The position numbers were made by a program, and so were the translations under genes. This document shows, in pieces, positions 24,001-34,600 of a stretch of DNA of 64,000 nt (position 1 is the first letter of the stretch; each line of letters begins with the position of its first letter). Location: the NCBI GenBank assembly GCA_036583965.1, contig JAZBQD010000021.1, positions 17,837,266 to 17,901,265 of the forward strand, written 5' to 3'. The notes beneath the pieces are model-generated. The model was not told the DNA's origin and ran no database searches. It saw only the letters and a list, made by a program, of their open reading frames with translations. The DNA is from Prunella strophiata (Eukaryota > Chordata > Aves > Passeriformes > Prunellidae).

Positions 24001-27000
24001 TTTTTCTTGTTTTTCTAGCAAGGAATCCAACAGACAATTCTGTAACTGCGAAGAGCAGTGTAGTCAAAATGACAAGGAATTTGTCTGGCCTTGGGAGGAT
24101 AACCTTCAACTGACAGTTTTGCTGCTAGTCAAAGCATTTTGCCTGCTACTGTTTCTTTGCTTCTTTTCTCACTGTATTGTAAATTCTTCAGAGCAGAAAT
24201 CCCCTCTTATTGTAACTCTGGAGTACCTGGGGTCCTGAATCTGTTTTAAGGGAAAATACTGGTGCTAATGAGAGGTGCTGACACCGTGGGAAGGAACTTG
24301 GGGGATAAATTAGTTTCAAACAGAGTTTTCCAGAGATGGAATGCCTCTGTGAAAGACAACACCATCTTCCCAAAGAAGGCATTTATTAAACACTCACCTG
24401 TGCTGAGCCCCTTGAGGAGAGCCAGGTGAGGGGAGTGAACAGGCTTCTGTAACTATTACAGCCCTGAAGGCAGCAGGAGGGGAAAGAAATCCTGATCCCC
24501 AGTGAGGGATATGTGCTGGCACACTGCACAGCTGTCAGTGCAGTGCCCAGTGCAGAACATCTGGAACAGCTGGAACAGCTGGGGATCCCCCAGGATGGCG
24601 TGCAAAGCTCGGAGCCTTAGCGGCGCTGGGACACAGCCAGGAGGGGATGAGCACAAGGCAAACTAATAATGTCTAATTGTGCTTTCTGAACACTGGACAC
24701 TGGCTGTGCAAAGCCAGGCAGGATCCATTCCCTCCCTGGAGGGTCAGAGTTTGTGCACACACTGATTTTGTGTGGCAGGAGGGGTGAGCTGTCAGCAGTG
24801 AGTGCTCCCGCAGTGCCCTTTGGCTGTGCAGAGCAGGGCTCCAGAGAGAGGAACCTGAGCAGGGCTCCAGTGAGATGAACTTTATCAGTGCTGTACACAA
24901 CACACTCAGTGCTGAATTCTGCAGTTCTGGGTGTGGATGCCTGGGAAATGGCCACTGATAATGTGGAACTCTGAAATCAGGGTCTTAACGTGACTGTGCA
25001 ATTTCAAGGTCAAAGCTCCCGCTGTTTCTGGCCTCAAAAAAAGGCAGATCCCATAAAGCAATAATTCATAAATATATATCAAAGTCCAAGTGTGAATATT
25101 CTGATTTCTGTTGTTTAATGGATTCTTATTAACCTTCCTTCAATCAGTATTAATTTAACTAATTCAGTCAGTGAAGCACATAAATAGCTGGGTTTTCCTG
25201 TGCTGAGTACACCCAGACCAGGAGTTTGTTGGTGCTCCAGTGAAGCACATTTTCCTACTTTCCTTGCTAATCAAAATGGTCAGAAAAAAATCAGAATTGC
25301 ACTGGATGCTTGGACAATTTAAGAGAGGGATTGTCTGCAGAAAGTGACCTGATAAGAACCCAGAATAAAGTGCTTGAGCAGATGCAATAAAGCCAAAGCA
25401 CATCCAGCTTTATTTTGTTCCAAGTAATTTCAAGTCATATAGCAGTATATTTATAGATAGGCATGTACATATATGCCTTTATAATATTACACTTTAAATG
25501 AGCATTACATTTCCTTTCTCTTCCCAATAAGGCAAATAAATTGGGTTTTTCCCCCTGTAAAGTAAAATTATTCCAGTTTTAAAGAAAACCTGTTTCTTGG
25601 CAGTTTCCGCCAGTGTGCAAGCCAAATATTCTTTAGTATCATACAGAAAACTTCAGCAACATTAAGCATTAAAAACTAATCAGGGCCTCCAGAATAATGG
25701 TGTAGAATACAAAAAATAATTTAAAAGTGGTTCTATATGTTAAGTACTGGGTTCTCCTCATCTGTTCATGTTTTCTGGATTCTGAGTGCAACCAGAGACT
25801 AGAAACTTACTCTTTTAAAAGGAACTTTTAAAGAAGCTTTTAAAAAATGAATATTCTGTGTTTCAGGATAAAACCTTCACATGAAACAACAGTGGTTGCA
25901 GCTTATGATTATTTTGTTTCATTAGGTCCCATAAAATACCTAAAGCAATGCCAAGCTCCTCAAGGTCAGGTAAGAGCAAACACAAGAATTAGAAGTAACA
26001 AAGTCAGGGAATAGAAGTGTCTGGGGGTTTTCTTCCCCCTTACCTTAATTTGCTGCCTTCCTGAAGGACAGACCTTGCTGTGGCTTTTCTGCTGAGTCAT
26101 TTCTCCAGAGGATGCCAATTTTAGGGACTCATTAAATGAAATATCTCATCCCAAGGAAAGTCCCAAGAGTACTTCAAAGTGTTCTCCCTCTCCAGGCCAT
26201 TCTAAAGTGGTTTTATCTCACAGTTTTCTGGTGTAATTATGTTTTGGTTTTTTTTTTTTTTTCCTTTGGGTTGGATGTGCTGAGCAGTGGCTGTTTCAGT
26301 GACCCCTCTTAGATCCTGATTGTAACTTTTATGTGGGACTGGGACTTTCAGGGGCTTTGATGGGACTTCTGTCCTGTCTCTAGTGGGATGATCTGGATTT
26401 CTTCATTTGAGGGTAATAGTGGTGAATTTTGTCACTTTAGCTTTCCTATCCTGTATGCTTGGTCTCCAGGCTCGGATTTGCATTTCTCTCAAGCTGCCTG
26501 CCCAGATCAATAACAGGTTTCCTCACCTCTAAATATGCCTCTTTTTTTCTGTCTCCACATGCCTTGATTACTGCATGCTGATGATATTAAGTCTGCTTTT
26601 TTACCAAAGACAGTTTGAGCTCCATAAAGAACTGCTGCAAATACCATGGACAAGGATATATTTCCACTGGAAAATGTGATAATTCTTTATTCCTAACTAA
26701 CATAACCTTCTTACTGATGACTCCACTTTCCTTAGCCTCACAAATAATAAAACCTTTTGTATATTTATTTCATGGTCAGACTCAAACCTGAGCTCACCAG
26801 AGCTGTTCCTTTGCTACTCCACATTTTTGCTGAACTTTTTGCTCACCCTTCACCTGAGACTGTTCCCTCTGGGCTGGCATTCACATCATGTGCATATATA
26901 ATATAAACTCACAGAAATGTTTGCCCAAATCTGGGTGTTTTTTTTTTTTTTCATGAGGAGGTTCCTAAATGGCATTTGGCATATTCTGGAGTGTGTGCAT

Positions 27001-27026
27001 GGTGTCAGTTATAGCAGCTCCTCCTT

Positions 27027-27396
27027 TATTTCGCTGTCAGCTGCATCCCGGACTCCGAGCTCCCCCTCCATCCCCTCTGCTGCCCCTCCTTCCCTCCCCT
27101 CTGGTTGCCAGGGTGACTGGGTTTCCCTGATGCAGATGCTCTCTCCTGGCTCCCTGCCATCCCTCTCCCGGAGACAGACCCGAGTTTTCACTTTCCCTCG
27201 CCTGCTGAGGACTCCTGGCTGCTCTTCTGCCTGCTCCTTCCTCCCTTCTGAGCAGACCTGGCTCAGCAGCTGCTCAAAGGACCAGGGATCTGCTGTGCCT
27301 GCAGGGTGGGATCAGCAGCCTCTGAGCCAGCTGAGTCAACTGGAAGTCACCTTGCATTATTTTTCTTTTTTTTTTTTTTCTTTTTTTTTTTTTTTT
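27027..27396. repeat. Pyrimidine-rich, strand-asymmetric stretch ending in poly-T
   Basis: The plus strand is dominated by C and T (CTCCCCCTCCATCCCC, then TCCTTCCCTCCCC and similar) from about 27027. The stretch is followed by two poly-T runs at 27361-27396. It lies in the KCNG4 intron, so the transcript carries the purine-rich strand. Confidence 0.6.
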
Positions 27397-30052
27397 AACT
27401 CTGATCCTTCTTGAGCTGGAGTCCAGCCAGTTTTCACTCTCTTAATGTGGCTGTGGTGAGGAGGAACAGGACCCTAGAGTGGTGGTACATGTGCAGCAGA
27501 GGTAAAACCTTTTTTGTCTGTTTTTCAGAATGGGTAGTATGGATAAATTCAATTTCCAGTGCTAGTGACATTGGAAAATGGATCCTTGCAGTACTTTTAA
27601 GGACATTTACCTCAGAGCTTTTACCAGGCTTTAACTCAGAATTGAATAAACCTCACGACAGGGCAAATTTGAATTCAGGTGTGGAATTTCAGGTTGTTCA
27701 GAAACTTTGTGAAGGAATTTGTCTGATTTCTGCCACTGAGCAAACAGATATCGAATCATCTTTGTGTGCAGCCCTAAAAGCAAAAATTTCAGGTCCTGCA
27801 TGTCTGTTTCAGGTTGTTGGTAAATGTGGCCCCACCTTGGAATCACTCTCTGAGGTCAGTGAACAGTTCTGAGTTGCAAATCAACAGAGAGTTGATTTTG
27901 CTAAGTATGACTCAGCTGCAGCCAAGAAATCCTAATTTCAGTCAATTAACTTCATGGAGCTATTTGTCCAGCTCTAGTTAAAATGCTCTTTTGAGATCCC
28001 AGTAAGGAAATTTTAGTTGTTGCAGGCTAAGAATTTAGGGATGGAAATTTAAGGATGCAAAAACTGCTTGTTAGTAGTTCAGATTCTCTGCTTTTCCACA
28101 AGACAGGAATATTTTGTTTCATATATTCCCCTGTTTCCTGTGGCAGAACATCATATAATTCAAAGAAAAGGACTTTTAATACTCTGTATTCTGGGGCACA
28201 ATGACAAAGTGCATTGTGCTGGTGCTGTAAGTGTAAATTATGGAATGTTTCCAAATATTTGGACAAATGTGGTCCTTTCCTCAAGTTCATCCTTCACCCT
28301 CTCCCTTGCACTTTCAACAATCCATCTTTTGAGCTTGTTTCAGTGCAGTTTGCTTGTTTTTAAAGTACTGATAGATATGCAAATCTCTAAGTAGTAATGC
28401 CATCCTTGTTTTATAGGAAATCCAGGAACAGCAGCTTCACTGCAGCTCCCAGACACACTTATAACCCTCAGCATGCTTTTCTTTCTAACTTTGTAATTTA
28501 TTTTTTAAACACACAACCCCTTACATCCAGCAGAGCTCTGCTCATGTGCTGGGTGTTTTGCATGGGATTTATTTATCCAAGCTTTTCCTGCAGTGGTTGG
28601 GAAATGAAGATAAAAAGCATGGAGCCACTTCCATTAACAAAGTTAGTGGGAAGCACTTGCTGGAGCAGAGTTTGTAATGTTTGTACATCGAGCTGGAAGA
28701 AGGATGTTCTATATTTAAAGTACTTCCTTGGAAGAAGCATTGGAACAGTGCTAACAGCTTTTCCTGTCATCACAGTTTTTCCTTTTTTCAGCCAAAAAGT
28801 AATAGAATAGCTGGGGAAGGCTGCAAGAGCACCAGGCTTATTCCTGACAGGTTGGAGCCTTGCTGAGCAAATGGAAGTTAATATTCAAGGGGTTAAAAAG
28901 GAGCAGGGAATTATCTTAAATTTCAGCCTCCTGTGCAGTCCTCAGTTTTATCCAAAGACATCAAATATCAGGATGTATTTTAAGCATGATAAGGCTGCTT
29001 TGACCAGTAAAATAAATACAGATTTTTGTCTGGTGCACACCAGGCTGTGCTGTAAATGTAAAAATGACTTTATTCATCAATATATGACACTCTGAAGAGT
29101 GTCTTGTCTTACAGCAGGGGTTGGGGCAGGGGGTTTATTTGACACAGATTTCCTCAGCACTTTTGGAAGGGAAATCTGCAAATGAAGTGCAGGATTCATT
29201 ACAGAGATTAGTCAAGGTTATTTGATGAATTTGGACGTTACCACATCTGAAATAACTTTGGGTTTTTACTTTTCCTCTGGTCTATTATTACAAAAATAAA
29301 TCTTTTAAATGCTGAAATATTTACAGTAATGTTATAAAGAAGATCCTTCATGTGTGATACAGGCTTGATTTATTTGCACTGAATTAATGTGGATGAGTTC
29401 TTTAAGAAGGGTTTAAATGCAGTTAGCAGTTCAGATAGTGCTTGGTATTGCTCCTACAATATGTACATATATATGGGGCAAATACAGAATTCTCTTAGCA
29501 TGGAATTATGTTTTTTTGGAGGCACAGCTTTTATGTGTCAGTATGTGTAAAAATACTTCATCTGCCTCTCATCCTTCAATCTTTATGCAACTACTGAAAT
29601 GTTACATATAAAAATTAATGAATATTTCTCCCTCTTTAAGCATCTGAAAGTTTTATCACAAGGGAAGATACCCAGCTGTTTTAAAAGTAAAGATGTCAGA
29701 GGAAAATATTTCTGTAGCTGATGTGTCCAAAGGAGAGATTGCCTGTAACTAGAGAGTGAAGCATCTTGAAAACTCCACAATGTCAGTTTGAGAGTCAGTG
29801 CTAACAAGTTAATCTTACCCTGCAGCTGCTTCACAAGAAGGAAGAAACACCTTACATTGGAGAGCTGAAATAGCTTTTGGACAGAGCAGGTTTCTTGTAT
29901 TCTAGCTAAAAATCAGTATCATATTTGTTCCCATTATCCTTAATATGATATCACTTGACAGTGATGGAACTAATTTGAGCCACAGCTGTGTTTTCTGTCC
30001 CAGACTGTGCCATTAGCTCTGTGGTTAGACCAGTTAAGAAGGACTGACTTAC

Positions 30053-30802
30053 CCTGTCTTCTTCAGCTCTTAAGTCTGGCATTGTGCTCACGCAAAGGCT
30101 GACAGCTGTGGTGGCCACAAAGAGGATGGAGAGACAAGCAAAGACTTTGCCTGGCAGTCCTGACTGGGGATTTTCCACCATATCCCTGAGCCTGTTCATG
30201 AACTGCCCAAATCTGGTTTTCTCATCCAGGACACACGAAGCCTCCTTGCTCCTCCGGAGCTCCTCTTCCTTGCGGATCTCAGCCAGCTCCTGCAGCTTCT
30301 GGAAGAGCTTCCGAAAGCAGCAGTTCTCCAGGTTGGATTCCTCAATGCCCCAGTACCTCAGCTCCTCCTGGAAAGACAAGGCACACATGTCTCTCAGGAG
30401 CATCAGCTTCCCTGCTGCTAGGAAGCTGACGATCATCCCGAAAGCGTTGGGGTTCCTGTCGAAGAAGAACTCGTGGGTGTCCTCGTCGTAGTCGTCACAC
30501 AGCTGGATGATTTCCTCATAGCTGCTGCAAAGCTTCAGTTTGCTCAGTCTGGTCAGGGGAAACTCGTCCAAAGTGCTCCAAGGCAGCAGGTATTTGATGC
30601 CTCCAACGTTGATCATGATCTCTGTCTTCAGATCGACTGCAGACACCTGGTCAGGGTGGTAAATCCTCCTGGCCCTCTGGTAATGGACGCCCTTGACAGA
30701 AGGGGTTTCCACGCAGATGGGGAGGAAGTGGCTCAAGGAATTGCAGGAGTTGTAGCTAATGTTGCTATAGTCTTGGTCACTGCCTCTGGAGAGAATAGGC
30801 AT
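30053..30802 (-). CDS. KCNG4: KCNG4 (Kv6.4) first coding exon, residues 1-250
   Basis: Encodes the cytoplasmic N-terminus, T1 tetramerisation domain and first membrane segment of an electrically silent Kv channel alpha subunit. Family members do not conduct alone; they assemble with Kv2 subunits at the plasma membrane and shift gating (family knowledge). The T1 domain spans about residues 61-165: INVGGIKYLLPW at 64-75, FFFDRNP at 112-118, and C140 followed by the C161-C162 pair typical of the zinc-binding region. S1 is about 219-240 (hydrophobic, ending in CVSTM). The stretch VETPSVKG near residue 31 and the block NPQSGLPGKVFACLSILF resemble mammalian KCNG4 more closely than KCNG1-3, as I remember those sequences. 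The ATG at 30802 has G at -3. The exon ends GACAGG, followed by a perfect GTAAGT donor at 30052-30047, in phase 0; reading on would give a short spurious extension and then a stop. There are no frameshifts or internal stops. Confidence 0.95.
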
Positions 30803-30852
30803 CTCTGAGAGTTCTCACCGGGACATCCAGAGCGGCATCGGAGCAGGGGGAT
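30803..30852 (-). other. KCNG4: Probable KCNG4 5' UTR segment in the first coding exon
   Basis: Fifty bases between a credible splice acceptor (pyrimidine-rich tract then GGCTGGCAG, exon starting at 30852) and the initiating ATG at 30802. If the acceptor is used, this is the untranslated start of the first coding exon. If transcription starts nearby instead, the exon extends further upstream. Confidence 0.4.
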
Positions 30853-32020
30853 CTGCCAGCCGGAAGGTACAGGGAGGAGGAGAAAACATAGCAGAGGTTA
30901 CTGCCAGAGAAAAGGTGTCTCCAGCCACTTTCCCCAGTCAGGAAATCAATGAGTGCTTGTTTTGTAAGTAAAAGTCACCTCTGTGCTTCTTCCTGAAGCC
31001 TGCAGCCCGTGAATGAGCTTTGCTTTGCAGCCTCATTGGTTGTCTGGCAACACAGGCACGGAGCGCAGCTCCAGCCTCATTCATAATTATCACCGAGGCT
31101 CGGCTGCCTGCAAATCCGAACGGGAACACCTCGGGCTCTCCTCCGAGCAGGTCTGGGCACCGTTCGATCTTTATTTTCCCGTGGTTGTCGCTTCGCTTTC
31201 TCATTTCTATAAACCCTTAACCACGCGCTAACTCAACTAAGCTGCTTAATAGTTATTAGCGATAGTGGTCAATTACCTGCAGTTCTAATTGCTTTAACCG
31301 GACTGCTCAGATTGAGATTCCTCCTCTGCCTCTCGCTGCACGCCCGTTCTGCCTCTCGGGGGGATTGCAAGGATTAGCTGGGAGAGGTTTAAAAATGCCT
31401 TAAATTCTGCCTAAATGATGAGTGCTCTGATCAACCCCACCTCGTGCCACTGCAAATTGCTCAGAAGTTAGAGGGGCGCCTCTGCCCACCGCGGAGACAA
31501 CTTTGTGATAAACAGGCAGAAAGTGTTTTGTCAGCTCGGAGAATTGAAACACTCCCCTCCTCCTTTCAGGGACAAACCCCTGGTTTCACCCGTAGTCCCT
31601 AGAGATTAAAAACCCCGTTTTTTACCCCAAGACAGCCAAGTGCAAACTGCAAGGAAAGTTTCCCGAAGTGACTTACCCGCGGAGCAGGGGCAGCTGGCGG
31701 GGGCTGCCCCGCAGGTGATGCTCACCTGCCGCACACGGCAGCAGCCCCCGGCGGCATCGTCCGGGTTTGCTTACACGGAAAATCCCTGGAGCTCTTTCCT
31801 CTTCGTCCTTCTCCTCTTTCCTGGACGGGGAAAGCAGCCGGGTGTGTTGATGTAACATATGTTGTGCTGAGGATCCTGCCGAAGGTGTCCTGAGCGGCGG
31901 CTCCTCTCCTGGGCTGGCTGGTCCTTGGGAGATGCTGAGGCAGAGCTGGTGGATCCTGCCTCTCCCTGGCTCTCCTCTCTTTCCCCCGGGACTGTCGATG
32001 TGGTCCTGGAAGAGGAGGGG
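30820..32020 (-). promoter_or_regulatory. KCNG4: CpG-rich 5' region and probable promoter of KCNG4
   Basis: CpG dinucleotides and GC content rise sharply here compared with the AT-rich, CpG-poor surroundings (for example around 31050-31210, 31320-31360, 31480-31500 and 31670-32000). This is the typical appearance of a vertebrate promoter-associated CpG island, and it directly precedes the first coding exon of the minus-strand KCNG4 gene. The transcription start cannot be placed by reading alone, and I saw no clear TATA box. Confidence 0.55.
31677..31990 (-). other. KCNG4: Putative non-coding leader exon of KCNG4 (5' end unknown)
   Basis: On the minus strand the GC-rich stretch ends CTCCGCGG and is followed by a perfect GTAAGT donor at 31676-31671. 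A second reasonable donor, CAG followed by GTGAGC, sits 49 bp earlier (last exon base 31726). A matching acceptor, with a pyrimidine-rich tract and GGCTGGCAG, lies at 30853, 50 bp before the KCNG4 ATG. Together they outline an intron of about 0.8 kb in the 5' UTR, consistent with mammalian KCNG4 having a non-coding first exon (from memory). A tiny upstream reading frame (31757-31722, 11 residues plus stop) would lie in the leader if the distal donor is used. The exon 5' end is arbitrary. Confidence 0.35.
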
Positions 32021-34082
32021 AGAGGGAAGGGGGAAGGGCTTAGAAATAATCTCTCCAGCATCCCTCCGTGTATCCAGCAGGCAGCAGGCAGCAACTGGGT
32101 AAGAACATGGAGTACAAGTCCCCTGGCTAATGAGGTTTGATAATCAGTAAATTCTGGCAAATCTACTTAATAAAACAATTTCAGTGTCTGTTAACTCCTT
32201 CCATCATAGTCGTGCTACAGTTGCTCGGTCTGGAGAAACCACTTCAATTTCTCAGCAGCACTTTCCATGCCCTGCATCCCTCTCAAAACTGGGATTTGCT
32301 CTTTAATATCCCCAGATGGAAAGGAAATTTGTAGGGTCCATGGATGCTGGAGCATTCCTTTGGCTATGAGGGCAAAAGTGCTTTCCTTCCATAAAAGAAA
32401 GGACCTCTGGCTTGGAAAGCAGAGGTCTCTTTTCCAGATCTGCAGTGCTTTTCCAACAGCCAAGAACTTTTCCTTTTCTCTTTCCAGATGATGGGAAATC
32501 AAACCTTATCATTACCTCACTTTGCTCATGCATGGCTGTAGGGGGCTGGGCTTGCTGTAATGCTTTTGGGCTCTGCAGCTGGCATGGCTCAGATTTCACA
32601 CAAATTCTGTTTGCTGCTCAGCCAGAGGGTCCAGGAAACCTGGGCTCAGGTTCTGTGGACAGGCTCCCCTGTCCTTGGCCTGTGTCTGTAGCCAGGGTGG
32701 CTGAAGGCTCTGGGGTGAATCCTGTCTCCAGAGAGATGTGTGAATCTGTGGGATTGAAATGCCACCCTGGGAGTGTGAATGTCACCAGCAGAAGTGAGGC
32801 TGGGGACACAGTGCAGGTGCTGCTCACCCCTGAGCTGCTGCTCCTCAGCTTTTATCAGCCCTGAGCAAGGCTGTGGCACAGCCTAGGACAGGAAGCTTTT
32901 GCTAATTGGGCTTTTGGGGCACATCTCTCCAGGCCCACGAGGTGCCCACAAGATTACCTTCTTATCAGGCCTCAGCACTGGGGTTTGCACTCAAACCCTA
33001 ATTATGCCATCCACAGAGAAAGACCAGAGAGATGCCTGGAGGCTGCAGAGTTCTGGGAGCACAGCTCAGAATCACTTAAATCCTACACCTTTGAGCAGGA
33101 CTCAGCTTGCTCTGCCCATCAGTCTTTCCTATGGATTATTTCTGTGAAGAAAAAGTAAACCTATTCTAATTAACTTTGGATGGATTGTTTCACAAAAGGA
33201 TAAAACCAATTAGCATTTCCTTCCTACCTTGTGAAACCCTTGTGTGGTGTTGTTAAAGGTTATTTTTCTGAAACCAGCTGACAAGAAGGTGAATAAATCC
33301 AAAGCAATGAGCAAATGTTGTGTGCAATTGAGTGATTTAAGTGCTACATTTATTTATCAAGAAATACATGTACTTTAAGGTTTTTTTTCTAAGACTGGGT
33401 ACTCTACTAGTTGTGTTTTGGGGACCTGCAGTTGTGTCTGTAGCTAGATCAGGACCTTGTTGCTGGCTAGAATCACACAAATATCTGTCAGAGACAGAGA
33501 AAGGATAGAAATATTTCTGTCTGAATTTGATTAATGGGAGATGAATGCACACAAAAGAAAAAAACCTAATTTGAGGAAGCCAAGCCCTGAACTCAGCTCT
33601 GAAGGACTTAAACATGCACCTCACCCCAGAGCTGTCCTTCTGTCCTGCCCAGGCTCTGTTTCTGCCCTCCTGGCCCCTTCTGCCACATCTGTGGGCAATC
33701 CTGCTCAGCACTGATATCCCTCTGCAGGTGAGAAAGGAAAATTCCTGGCTCAGTCCTAACATCTGCTGATGTGTTTTTTCACTTTTTAAAAAAATTTCAT
33801 CACTGCTGCTGTAGTTTTCCTTTTAAATTCTCCATGCCCTTTTCAATATGAAGTTCATAATCCTTAATTTCTTTCTCTGTTCCCTGTTTCCCTCACAGTT
33901 TCTGGAACTGCTCCCTCCTTGCTCTTCAGCCATCTGGTTATATCAGCTTCTCACACACCCTTTATGCCTTAAGTGCAGTTTCCATATGCTTCTCTGATTT
34001 GTTGGCATGGATGACATTCCTCTCTCCTCCTTGTTTCCCTCCTTTGGTAGATTTGCCATTCTCCTGTGATTTGGTTTAGTTC
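32021..34082. other. Upstream intergenic DNA, nothing recognised
   Basis: Beyond the CpG-rich region the composition returns to the background level. Open frames of up to 150 codons (32412-32864) and 141 codons (33337-33762, minus) show no domain. Confidence 0.5.
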
Positions 34083-34600
34083 TGTTGGAATCCTGGATGC
34101 TGAGAATTTTAGACTTTCTGTGTTGAAGGGCACAGACCCACAAGAAAATACTGAAAATATTTGACCTGAGACCGTGGAGAAGGCTTCCAAAATTGAATTA
34201 TAAGAACTGGGATTATGGGTGTGGAGTTTGATTAGAAGTGTGTAATATCACAGGGTGGAAACTTAGAGTTTGGGGTTTTAGAATATAGTGATATATATGG
34301 GGCAAGATGGAGGTTTTAGGGTGGAGGCTGGTTGTTGTTCTTCACCTTCTTCTCCATGGGTTTGGGTGGTATTTTGTAACTGGACAGAAAAGTCCATATT
34401 GCAGACTTTGAATGATTAGATATTGGGTTAAAAGTGAAACTAATTTAGGTGTCATTTCTTAATTGGATAGTTTAGCCTTAAAAGACCCAGTACAGGAAGA
34501 TAGTGAGCCATTGTTAGTGGAGTGCTGGAGAACTCACTACTTGTAATGTAGATAAGAAATAACAAACACCTGAGTCTGAATGTGAAATATCATCTGGACA
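34083..34600 (+). mobile_element. Dispersed LTR-like repeat (second family), copy 2
   Basis: About 518 bp running from TGTTGGAATCC to CATCTGGACA. It shares a long series of ordered blocks with 2904-3555: GAGAATTTTAGA, ATTTGACCTGAG, GGCTTCCAAAATT, TATCACAGGGTGGAAA, CTTAGAGTTT, TTCTCCATGGGTTTGGGTGG, TATTGGGTTAAAA and GTCATTTCTTAATT. The TG/CA ends and length suggest an LTR, but no target duplication is visible, so class is uncertain. It has no coding capacity. Confidence 0.6.

Larger units (their letters stand above)
17967..30052 (-). other. KCNG4: KCNG4 intron between the two coding exons
   Basis: A 12,086 bp intron bounded by GTAAGT at 30052 and a GCAG acceptor at 17967, splitting the protein between the S1-side linker and S2. 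It is AT-rich and mostly featureless. It contains a CR1 fragment (20974-21092), a pyrimidine-rich strand-asymmetric stretch (27027-27396), a NotI-containing CpG cluster (23430-23480) and scattered homopolymers. I see no additional exon with both splice sites and no nested gene. Confidence 0.9.

Noticed and set aside
30084..30808. Plus-strand open frames of 111-135 codons
   Set aside because: Antisense shadows of the KCNG4 first coding exon.
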